A stretch of DNA of 64,000 nucleotides from Ontholestes murinus (lineage: Eukaryota > Arthropoda > Insecta > Coleoptera > Staphylinidae), in contig OZ018389.1 of the NCBI GenBank assembly GCA_963969525.1, positions 54,938,642-55,002,641 on the forward strand. Direction: 5' to 3'. Under the pieces are notes generated by a model. The model worked only from the letters and a program-made list of their open reading frames with translations. It did no database searches and was not told where the DNA came from. A program made the position numbers and the translations under genes. Every line of letters starts with the position of its first letter. Position 1 is the stretch's first letter. This document shows positions 23,501 to 35,500 of the stretch, one piece after another.

Positions 23501-26500
23501 ATTATAATTATAAATATTACAATAATTATAATCCCTTTTTGCACAAATAAAATTACAGATATACAATAACAAAAATATACTTAACATATATAATAAAATG
23601 CAACTGAAATTATAGGTAAGACATTATAAATATTTAATTAACATATGCTTAAAATAATGAAAATTTGGGTTAAATAAGTTAAATCACCATTCGTCCGAAA
23701 GTTTATTTGCTGTTCTCATCATTCTCGTCATTGGGTTAAAGTGGTAGTGGTTACTACTGAAGGTCTTCACTCGAAATATTTGGGAGTTCCTGAGAATCCT
23801 TGAATGCGCAGGTACATAAAAGTTTAGTTGTTCCAAAAAATAAGGAAAGTCTATTGTAGAATTAATTATTTTATAAAGTTCCTCTTAGAACACGATGGTC
23901 AGACAAGCTTCTGATAACTAATTCACACATTATGTCAGAAACATATACCTGGTTAATATACCAGGCATATGTTGGCGACCCATTTGAAACTATCGATCGA
24001 AGAAATTTATTTTGGATTGATTCAAGTCTATTAGAATCTCTTGACGTATACGCAGACCAAACCACTGATGCATACACCATATTTGAGCGAACGAATGAAC
24101 ATGAGCCTTATTAAACAAACTGGACCAAGATCTTTGTATACTCTCAAAACAATGCCCCACATTTTTAGTGCTTTATTCGAAATATTGAGAATATGTGACT
24201 TAAATAAAAGTGTTTGATCAAAAAATACTCTAAGTCTTTCACCTCAGATAGACTGGATATTGGGTTGTTGCCTATTTCGTGTGTATAAGCCAATGTTGAT
24301 TTTTTTTCCGAGATAAGGATATTTCATTGCATTTACTCACATTCAGATAGAGTTTATTGTTGTGACACAAGTTGTTAATTCTATCTAAATCTTCTTGTGG
24401 TCTGAAGCAGTCCTCCAAGATGCTCACTTCATGAAATATTTTGATGTCATCAACATACAAGTTGTTGTCTCACTTGATGCACTACCATGGTTGACGGTTT
24501 TATTCGAATGGCTTCGAATTGATGATGCAGAACTCTGTCCCGTAATCTTTATCAATTCTTGCTCGAACCTTTACGCGCTTGTCGTCTCTTTCTGCGTTTC
24601 GTTTGGTCCGTTTTATAATTTCGTTGAAACCAACTTGGGTATTTTTAAACCCAAAACGGGTAGGAAAAGAATATTCGGTCAATAGTCTGTCGGTCTTGAT
24701 GTTTGATCCCCTTTTTGACAACGCCTTCTCTAAATACCTACAATTTAATATAAAAGTGAAATAATAACAAATGTCGTTATTTTACAAGCTCACCTCACAG
24801 AACAAATATTTGGATCATCCAAATTTGGGGACAACCACTTCATGGCAAGTCTTACTACACATTGTATTGTATTCAGGACGCCCAGTTTTAACTCTCTAAT
24901 TGTTTAACTCTTTTTTAAAATAGTGAATTAAACAATTGGTCGCTTCACCACCTCCCCATGCACTCTTGGGCAACTAATTTAAAAAGTCAAGACTTAATCA
25001 TTTTAAGGTATTCCATATCTGTGAACGCAACTGACCTCACTTTTCGTGTTTTAGGTATTAACTGAAGCTCCTTCCTCTTACTGTTTCTAACGGGTTGATT
25101 TTAATAATAAAACCTCGAAAATATTTTTCCATTAGGATTTTTGCGATAGTGTTCCACATTGTTTTTATTACACTTTCCTTATAGTCTGTTCCATCCAGCT
25201 ACTTCATATTATTATACATTATTATTATTATAACGACAGTCCTTTAAAATATAATAAATTTTGGGGATTGTTGAGGCTTGTTTCAAGTCAAAATGTCGAT
25301 CTTTGCAAAACCAGTCAAATACTAAAAATGCGAGATTTTGAGAACGCCTAGTGTTTCTGGATATTGACGATATTATGGCTTCGTCAATATCACCCAATGT
25401 TAAATTCATTTTCTTTCGATTGTAATCAAAATCAATGCAAACACAATGGACAAAACATTTTTTTTACGTTAATTCGTATCTTTTGCTTTTAGAAATGTCC
25501 TCTCGTCAGAAAAGCTACTCATTAAGTGACGACAAAAATTTCCGACAAGAGTCCAATCACTTGTTGTATTGTGTGAAAAGACCAAATGTTGCAGGATACA
25601 TCAAATAGAATCAAATATTCCAAAATTCTTTTATGCGCCTCCATATAGTATAATGAAATATTGTAATATTTGAAAGGCTTTAAAGGAGAGTTAAAAATGA
25701 AAAATTGGCGTAAATTATACTCGTATTTCTTTTAATATTGTAACGTTTTTGCACGTTATACGGGTGTGTAAATAATTGCAAATGATTTATTGAAGTCAAT
25801 TAATATTACCAGCACGTATTTACCTCTGACATTTCTATCTGACACTTATATCTGACACTTGTTTTTTTTTATTTCGATCCAGTCGGCACGTCCATGACGC
25901 ATCCCCTCTCTCCACGCGTCTCGTGACACTGCCCCCTCCCTAAGCATGTTTCGTCCCGAAATGAGTCCTCCGGCACCTTATGACGATACCTGCACTGGGA
26001 CCCCTTTGTACATTTTGACGTTTGAAAGAAATAGCAGTCTATGGGTTTCTCATGTCGTATACCACTGGAATTATAACAGCATACCAAAATCTCGATCCCA
26101 GAATTGGCAAAAAGGACTTCCACCATGCTTCTGATTGTTCTCCAGTCCAATTGGTCCAACCCACAAGCTAGTTTCGATATTGCCAATTTCTTGATACCCT
26201 CACGTAGAAGTGAATCCCTCATTTAATGATAGCCATACATCCCTGTAGGTTGGCTTCTGATGAGAGTACTTCTTCGTTACCAGATAGTAAATGATCCTTT
26301 TCGGTAGGTGGCTACTAACATCTAGGTGGACTATGCTTCCGACTTTAGGACATTGAGTGCGTAGTTCCTCCAACCTTCCAAATTTCTTCCTGAAGACGGT
26401 AGCAATTCCTCGTGACATCTTCAAATTCTGGGCCACACAATGGGCAAGACAATAGTCCGAAGGTACTTGGAATAGATCTCGTTGTTCTTCTCTCGTTACA

Positions 26501-29500
26501 TCAAAATGACTCTTACGTCCATCAGAGTGCTGAACCATGAAGTCTTCAAATGCTTTCTCGTCGCTTTGTTCAACCACCGCACGAATCGTTGCGCCATCTT
26601 CTTCGCCAGCATAAGGGGTCAGACGATTGAAATGGACAACTCTTGGTTTTCCTCGGGGTGGTTTTTGAATCCTGTATACAATGTCGTTGATTTTCTCTAT
26701 TATCTGGTATGGTCCATCCCATGATGTTTGCAATTTTGGGGAGAGACCTCGGCGTCTTTGTGGGTTAAATAACCACACCATAACTCCATCTTTATAACCA
26801 CTGTGATCTGTTTTTAGGTCATAATTCTCTTTCATTCGGTCGCTAGCACGTTGGATGTTGGATCGCACATGATTATGGATTTCATCCATTTTTCGTCTCA
26901 GGTCGCTCACATAGTCTTCCCCTGCCAAATCTTCTTTCGGAGGGCAGCCGAACTTTAAAAAAGAATCGATTCGAAATTTCTTCCTTGATCAGAATGTAGT
27001 TCTAAGGGAACGCCGAAACGACATATCCACTCCTTAATTAGTACTTCCGCTATTGTTGAAGCCTCTTGGTTTGGTAACGCATAGGCATCCACCCATTTAC
27101 TGAAGTAATCCATTACCACCACGATGTATTTATTTCCTTGGTGAGACCCGGGGAATGGCCCAGGGACATCAATTGCGATTCGCTCAAAAGGACTACCAAC
27201 GTTGTACTGACGCATAGGTGCTTTCCTTCGTCGTTGTGGACCGTTACTTGCTGCACAAATCACACATTTCTTGCACCATTCCCTGACGTCTACCTTACAG
27301 TTCACCCAGTAGAATCTCTCCCGAAGTTTGTTTAAAGTCTTTGACATACCCAGGTGTCCACCGGAAGATCCACTATGAATCTCTTGCATCACTTCAGGTA
27401 TTCTACTCTTTGGAATTATAATCTGCCTTCGTTCTTCGCGGCCTTCTGAATCTTTGAATATGCGTTTAAGCAGTCCCTTGTCCAGTACAATAAAAAAAAT
27501 AAAAATATATCTTTATTTCAGAGTGTACATAATACAGAATGAAATTGGCGTCAGTGGTCTTAATATTAATATTTATTCTAATGCTTATACTAATTACAGA
27601 TAGACTTATTGATACTATAATCCTAAAAATAGTTTTACATACTAGAATTGCCTATATATAATGAGCTATTACTAAATAATGAATTCCGTAATGGAGTATG
27701 GTTCTCGCATAATTAAGTACTTGCGAAGCGCAATTTTCAGTTGCTTTGTGTTATGTTTTAATTCTTTAATTTCATTTGGTAATGAAATTAAAGAATTAAA
27801 TTCTTTAATTTAATTATTTAATTTCATTTGGTAATGAATTTAAAAGTTTAATTGCGGAATAATGTACTCCATCCTCAGTTCGTTTCAGATTGTGTTTGGG
27901 GTATATGTAATTGTTGGTCCTTGTTGAATACTTATTTAGTTTGTCATCCTGCCCTTTGATATGTCTGTGGTAAAACATAATAGTTTCCAGAATATATACG
28001 CCATAAAATGTTAAAATGTTGTTACTTTTGAAGTATCCGCGGCAGGATTGACGGTATTTTAAACCAAACGTGATTCTGATTGCTTTCTTTTGTGCTATGA
28101 AAATATTGTTTGCACGAGTTTTGCCTCCCCAGAATACAATTCCGTACCGTAAAATACTTTCGAAATTGGCAAAATATGCGGCTTTAATCACTGTACTGTT
28201 TAGGTATTTTGATAGTTGTCTTAAACTATGAATGATACTATTTAATTTATTTTCTGTACTATTTATATGATCTATCCAATTCATTTTATTATCTATAACT
28301 CCTAGGAATTTTGTTGAATTAGTTAATTTTATCACTTCATTATCTAGTGTAATAGTTTCTGGAAGAGCTGCATTTAGTTTGTCAAATATAATGATATTGG
28401 TTTTATCCTTGTTTATTAGTAATTTATTTTTAGTGAACCACTCTTTTACTCTAAGAAATAGTACGTTTGAATTGTTTATTACTTCATTTAAATTTGAATT
28501 CGAGATTAAGAGATTGGTGTCATCTGCATAATTTATTATTTTCTCTTGGCCGGTATGGATTGTGGTGACGAGGTCATTTATGAAAAGGAGGAAAAGTGTG
28601 GGTGCTGTTAAGCTTCCTTGGGGAAGTCCGGTGGTTATGACAGATGTTTCGGATTCAGCAAGCACGCCGTTTTTTTGAACCACCACCCGTTGTGTCCGGT
28701 CGTATAAATAGGATTTAAACCAGTGGAGTGCCGTGCCTCTAATTCCATTCTTTTCTAATTTTAGCTTTCGATAGGTCGATAAAAATGCCCATTGTAATTT
28801 CTCGTTTTTCTGAATTTTTTAGTATATTGTTTATGAAATTGAAAATGGCTGTTGAAGTTGACTTGCCTTTTGTGTACCCGTGTTGCATTATATTAATTGT
28901 GGCACAAGATCTAAAAAATGTTATAATAATATTATCTGCATTTCCTTTTTTGTATATGGGTTTGATAATGGCAGTTTTTAATTTATTAGGGAATATACCA
29001 TTTGATAATGAATTATTTATGATATGAGTTAGCGGAGCTACTATTTCAATTGCAGTCTCTTTTATTATTATGCTTGGTATATCATCAAATCCACAGGACA
29101 GTGTGGTTCTTAATTTGGAGATTATATTCAAGCATTCTATTTCGGTCAAAGGATTGATAAATATACTTCTATTGTTTTCTTCAATCTTATCGTCATAATT
29201 TATTGAAGTCTGAAGTTGTGCTGTTATCTTGGAGCCCTTTTGAAAATGTGTGTGAAATGCAGAGGCAATTTCATCTGCGGTTCCTGGTACTTTTATAACT
29301 GATTTTTTATTTTGTTTTCCCTTTATAGAATCCCACTGAGCCCAGTATGACTTCAATTCAGGCGAATATTTGGAGACTTCATCCCATGTTGGCCTGGTTC
29401 CACTTTCCTTCCATGTCATCAGGCGCTTTAGAACAAGGTCGTCGTCTTGATCCTTTTAAATTCCAGTTATCGCTTTCTACAGCTGTTCGGAGTACTTGAC

Positions 29501-32500
29501 TTTCTTTTGATTCTGCGTTGTTACAGTGCTTGCAATTTTCTGGGCATGGCCTTCGCGACAAAACATCTGCATTCCTGTGGATCGCTCCAGCTCTGTGTTC
29601 AGTATCAAAGTCAAACTCCTGAAGTCTTTCCAACCATCTTGCGACTTGTCCTTCCGGATTCTTGAACTGAAGAAGCCATTTAAGAGCAGCATGATCGGTT
29701 CTCAATAAGAATTTCCTTCCATATAAATATTTATAGAAGTGTTCCACTGATTTGACTACTGCAAGCAACTCTTTTCTCGTTACGCAGTAGTTCCGCTCCG
29801 GCTTGGATAAAGTCTTGCTAAAATAGCTGATCACTTTTTCCTGCCCATCCTGTATTTGTGATAAAACAGCTCCAATTCCTACATTGCTTGCATCGGTATC
29901 CAACAAGAACCTTCCCTCTGACAACGGATAACTTAGAACTGGTGCACTGGTAAGTGCGTTTTTCAGTTTTTGGAACGCCTCCTGACATTCCCCGTTCCAG
30001 AAGAACCGTTGTTTTCCTTCAGCGAGGCGGGTTAATTATTTAGCGATGTTTGAAAATCCCGCAACGTAACGACGGTAATACGTGCATAATCCAAGAAAAC
30101 TCCGGAGTTGGTGTAAATCCTTTGGAACTGGCCATTCCCTCACCGTTGAGCTCTTTTGGCCGTCGACTGCAATACCTTGGCTTGAAACAATGTGTCCTAG
30201 GTACTGCACCTCTTTCTTGAAAAGGTGACACTTCTTCGGGCTGAGTTTCAGTCCAGAATCCCTTAATCGTCGGAACACCTCTTCTATGTTCTTCATGTGG
30301 TCTTCGAAGGATTTTCCCATTACAATTATATCGTCGAGGTAAACCAAACATATTTTCCAAGATAGTCCTGTTAGTACCGTCTCCATTAGTCTCTCGAACG
30401 TCGCGGGTGCATTACATAGTCCAAATGGCATAACATTGAATTGCCATAATCCATTGCCTACTGTAAATGCTGTTTTTTCTCTGTCCTCGGGAGCTACTTC
30501 AACTTGCCAATATCCGCTTTTAAGATCCAGTGTGGAGAAAATAGTAGATCCAGCCAAAGTATCCAATGTGTCGTCAATTCGGGGTAAAGGATAACTGTCC
30601 TTTTTGGTCACATTATTTAGTTGACGATAGTCAACACAGAAGCGAGTTGATCCGTCCTTCTTCTTTACCAATACCACTGGCGAGGCCCACGGACTACTAG
30701 ATGGTTCTATAATGCCTCCCCATCCCACAATCCTATCAGCTTCCTCCTGCTTCGCCAGTGGCAGTCTTCTGGCTGTCTGCCTAATCGGTTGAGAATTTTC
30801 GGTATTAATTTTATGTTGAACGATATTGGTTCTTCCTTTTTGTCCAATATCAAATACGTCCTGATATTCCATGATCAACTTTTTTACTTTTTCTCTTTTA
30901 GTTGGATTACAATCTTGGGTCGAAAGGGAAATCAACTTTTCTAGTTCCGGGTAACTCATTTCATTGTTTTTATTCTCTGCTGTGGTTTTCCGCAATATCG
31001 ATGAAGCAGCAGAACAATGTCCTAGCAGCACTCCCTTCCTCAAATGAACAGAGTAATAGTTAGTATTCATTATTCTAACTAATACATTGTTATCGGTGCA
31101 AACGAGTGTTTTTCCTATTGCTACTTCTCGTCCCAGGTTATCGTCATCAACGATAGGTTCAAAGATCATAATGTTTTTGTGAGGGGATGCTTCTTCCAAT
31201 TGGCCCTCAATAATTACCTCACTTCTCTCCGGAACTGATGTTCGCGTTGGAAGGGTTACCCAGACTCTACCAATATTCCGTCTGTGGAGTACCACTTCCT
31301 CTCCATTAACTTTTAGGATTCCATTCTTAAGATCCAACAGGAAGCCTCTAGTATTCATGATGTCCATACCGAGAATTAATTCGCCTTCAATGTCAGCTAC
31401 TATGAGTTGGTGTTGGAATGATGTATTCCCTATGGTAATCGTGGATTTTATTTCACCATGAATATTAGCAGGTTCTCCTGTTGCTGTTCGTAATTTCCAG
31501 GTCGTTGGTCGTACATTTTGCGGTTTTGACACAATATCAGGTCTTATAATTGTCCTAGTAGCACCCGTGTCTAGTAGCAGTCGACAAGAGTTTCCATCAA
31601 TGTTTCCATCCACAAAAACCGTATCGACGTGGTGTGACAAGTATGCTACTTTTGCAGTTTTTCTAGGGGCTTGATGTTTTTTAGCCAACGGACGCCCCCT
31701 GAGGTCGGCTTGTTCTAGTTTTCCGACTTTTCATTGGTGCGATTATTTGATCTTTCTCTGCATCGACGTTGTATATGACCGTGTTTTCCACATTTCCAGC
31801 ATTCCACTTTCTTCCTGTTTGCTAACGATTCCTTGATGATATCTTGTATCATTTTTCTAAGATCATCCAATCCTTCTCGTGAATCTTCCATTTTCCGAAC
31901 ACATCTCGAGTGCACGAGACAGTGCGTCTACTAATTTAATTGGTCGAGCGAGTATTAATGCCTGATGTATGTCTTTATCCTTCAATCCATCTAAAAATGC
32001 CTGCACAGCTAATGTTTCCAAGATGTTCTCTGTTGCACCAGGATACGCCAGTCGTGTTAATCGAGCTATATCTGCTTCAAATTCTTGCAAACTCTCATCA
32101 GATTATGGCAGCGATTTTTAAGTTGTGAATGGTACACGTGTTCAAGGTGTGTTTGACCATACCTTATTTCCAGATGCTTGATTAATTGGTCGTAATTCAT
32201 CTCACCCTGGGACACTCTCTGCAAGACATTTGTTGCATCCCCACGCAGTGTTAGAATTAAAGCTGTAGCCTTCTCTGTTGGGTTCCATCCATTGGCTGAT
32301 GCTGCGGCCTCAAATTGTCTAAGGAAATTATTCCAAGAAGTTTGGCCATCAAAATTAGGTGGTTTCATTTTTATCGAGTGAACAGGATAATGTTTTATGT
32401 CATTTAATTCAATTCCTCCGAAATTTCTTTTTATTTCCGTTAATTTTTCTTCCATATTCCTAGAAATTTCCAGCATTTCTTGTTTCATTTTATCGGAATT

Positions 32501-35500
32501 TTCTGTAATTTTCTGATATATTATCTTTTCCACGAGTTCCGAATTTTCATTAATTTTATATTCAATTTCGATAATTTTCCTTGAATTTTCTAGAGATTTT
32601 TCTTCTAGGTTTTTAGAAATTTCTAGCATTTCTTGTTTCATTGTATCGGCATTTTCCGTTAATTTTTCTTCCAGATTCCTAGAAATTTCCAACATTTTCT
32701 CTGTCATTTTATCGGAATTTTGCCTCAATTGCTCCATAATTGATGCTGTGTCGCCTCCGATATCAAATAAAAATGTGTCTGGATCATGGCCTTCTTCTTG
32801 CAGCGCTTCCTTAAGTCTCTGTTGTAACACACTCTTCTTGCCACTCGTATCCAAATCCCGTTCTTCCAGTTGCACTTTTAATTCAGCCACTTTTAGGTCC
32901 GTAATTGTAACGCACTTCGCCATTTTGTTTGCAATTTTTCACACCCCACACCTGACACCAATGTAACGTTTTTGCACGTTATACGGCTGTGTAAATAATT
33001 GCAAATGATTTATTGAAGTCAATTAATATTACCAGCACGTATTTACCTCTGACATTTCTATCTGACCCTTATATCTGACACTTGTTTTTTTATTTCGATC
33101 CAGTCGGCACGTCCCGCATCCCCTCTCCCCACGCGTCTCGTGACAATATACTACTATTTTATTATTATTTAAAGCCTACCTAATATATTATATTATACTA
33201 TACTATTTAAATATAAAATCGCAATTAGTTATATCACCACCCATGCATTATATACCAAAATTTGACAGAAGTTCATCATTTACTTTTCAATTATTCAAAT
33301 TGACTTGACAATGTCGACAGTTGCTCGTTCAAAATCGTTTGCTATTCCAAATAAATAAATGATGATATATTTATTTATTGCATTGTATTTAAATGTACTT
33401 CAGCTGTGTGTACACTTTGTTTGTATTTCTGGTTTAAGAAATATAATATATACTCAGTGACATGGAAATCGCAACAACTGAAAGGACAAGTTATTTTATC
33501 TATGCGGCTTTTAAATCGAAAATGTTATTACATGTTTCTATAAAGGGTCAAAACTCAATATTTGTGCTGTTTGATTTTTTTATTCAAAGCATGTAGTTCA
33601 GGTATTAATTTGTAAAATATGTACATGCATTAAACATAAGTTTAACTTATTCTATACATACATGTTCTTTTTTTACCTAATAATATTATATTTTTAGGAC
33701 TTGGATTGGAGTTTAAATGCGGAGGAACAGTAATTAACGACAAATACGTATTGACTGCGGCCCATTGCATCACAAAATTAAAATCAACGAATAATTTGTA
33801 CGGCTAATACACCTGTCATTTACATGTTTTCATTTTTAAGTGTTTTAGAGCTGGAGTGCGGTTGGGAGAGCACGATATTTTGACTCAGAAAGATTGCCAA
33901 AAATATGAAGACACCACCGTCTGCGCTGAACCAGTTCAAGATATGGCCGTAGAAGAAATCATTCCCCATCCAGAGTTCGATGCAGCCACAACAGCCCACG
34001 ATATTGGTTTGATTAGAGTGAAAGGAAAAATTAAGCTGACTCAAGGTTAGTTTATATAAACCGTACATAATATAAATATAATTATTCTTCGTGAAGTCAC
34101 AATAAGTAGACAGTGCTATATATCTCTTTATATGAAGATGATGGTGGCAACCGTTACTATAGGGTCCGCCAATAAGGGCGCGTGAACTTTAAAATTGAAT
34201 AAAACAAGTTGTGTGTGAGGTAGAAACGAAATTTATTTTTCATTCGAAAGGGTATTCGACCCCATTAAGTATGGAAGATAACATCGTTCAAATGACCACC
34301 GCGGCTCCGTTTGGTAGCCCGGATCCGGGAGGTCCAATTTTCGATGACTCTGGAGCACATATCGGCCTCAATTTGAGCGATGGCGTTGCGTATGTTGACT
34401 TTGAGGTCATCGGTGTTTAGAGGCTTGTTGGCGTAGACCAGCGACTTGAGATAGCCCCAGAGAAAAAAGTCTAAAGGCGTTAAATCGAACGATCTCGGTG
34501 GCCAGTTGATATCGCCTCCGCGCGAGAAGACCATGTCCGGAAATCGCTCGTGCAGAATGTCCATTGTGGCATGGGCTGTGTGGCACGTGGCGCCGTCCTG
34601 CTGGAACCACATGTCGTCCGTGTCCATATCATCCAGTTTAAGCCAAAAGAAGTTGGTTATCATCGACCTGTAGCGCACCTGCATTGACACTTGATGGACC
34701 TCGTGTGGGTTGTTCTCACTCCAAATGCGGCAATTTTGCTTGTTCACATACCCGTTCATCCAGAAATGAGCCTCGTCGCTGAAGATAATTTTTCCCCCAA
34801 AATGGGGGTCTGCTTCCAACTGCTCCAGAGCCCAGTCAGCGAACGCCCGACGCTGTCTGTGGTCGTTTATCTTGAGCTCCTGGGTCAATTGGATTTTGTA
34901 CGGGTGCAGACCCAAATCCAGATGCAAAATTCTGCGAGTTGATGTCTCCGAAAGGCCAAGTTCCTGTGCACGACAAAAAATGGACTGCCTCGGGTTCTCG
35001 CGCACACTCTCACGGACAGCAGCGATATTTTCGTTCGATCGGGCGTTTCGTCGACGTGTCAGTGTTGGCTGGTTGTTTACTGAACCAGTCGACTCGAATT
35101 TGCCCACCAATCGACGGATAGTCGATTCTACAGGCCGATCATCGCGACCGTAAAATGGGCGAAGTGCGAGGAACGTTGCTCGAACTGATGACCCATTTTC
35201 GTAAAACAATTTAATAATTTGCACGTGCTGCTCGACACTCAAACTTGCCATGGTGATTTGGGGTTATATACTGAACAAATGACAGCAACTTTAACAGCTC
35301 TACCTCGAACAACATGGCCGCACCCTTCCGGCAAACTTCGCGCGTCCCTATTGGCGGACCCTTTATATGGTACTCTAAAGAAGTAGTCATGTTTGGTTAT
35401 CGACCACGTGATCCTTCGGCTGTATTTGTGTATTTATGCGTGTAAATAAACTTGTTATTTTAAGGATCGCCCCCGTCACTCTAAAGCGCCATTAATTATA

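Larger units (their letters stand above)
25739..33145 (-). mobile_element. Gypsy B: LTR retrotransposon with macro domain and CCCH finger
   Basis: Near-identical LTRs (25739-25928 and 32962-33145) start TGTAACG and end GTGACA, flanked by ATAT on both sides (25735-25738, 33146-33149). On the minus strand: primer-binding site, gag with SAP-like start and CCHC knuckle, protease, RT, RNase H, integrase, a macro domain, a CCCH finger, polypurine tract, LTR. The LTRs differ at only a handful of sites, so the insertion is fairly young. It is inactive: gag is frameshifted, pol has one stop, integrase has a deletion, and a LINE interrupts it. Confidence 0.93.

Noticed and set aside
26200..26222. Frame overlap inside the macro domain as programmed frameshifting
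   Set aside because: A recoding site in the middle of a folded domain is implausible; a one-base indel explains it. Other copies would settle the point.
27769..27808. Hairpin with 18-base arms as a regulatory structure
   Set aside because: It lies at the end of the LINE coding region, where the segment is locally duplicated and inverted. It is more likely a replication slip than a conserved element.
30036..30038. In-frame stop between RT and RNase H of Gypsy B as a programmed readthrough site
   Set aside because: Gypsy elements do not normally place a recoding stop here, and other lesions in the element make a simple mutation more likely.
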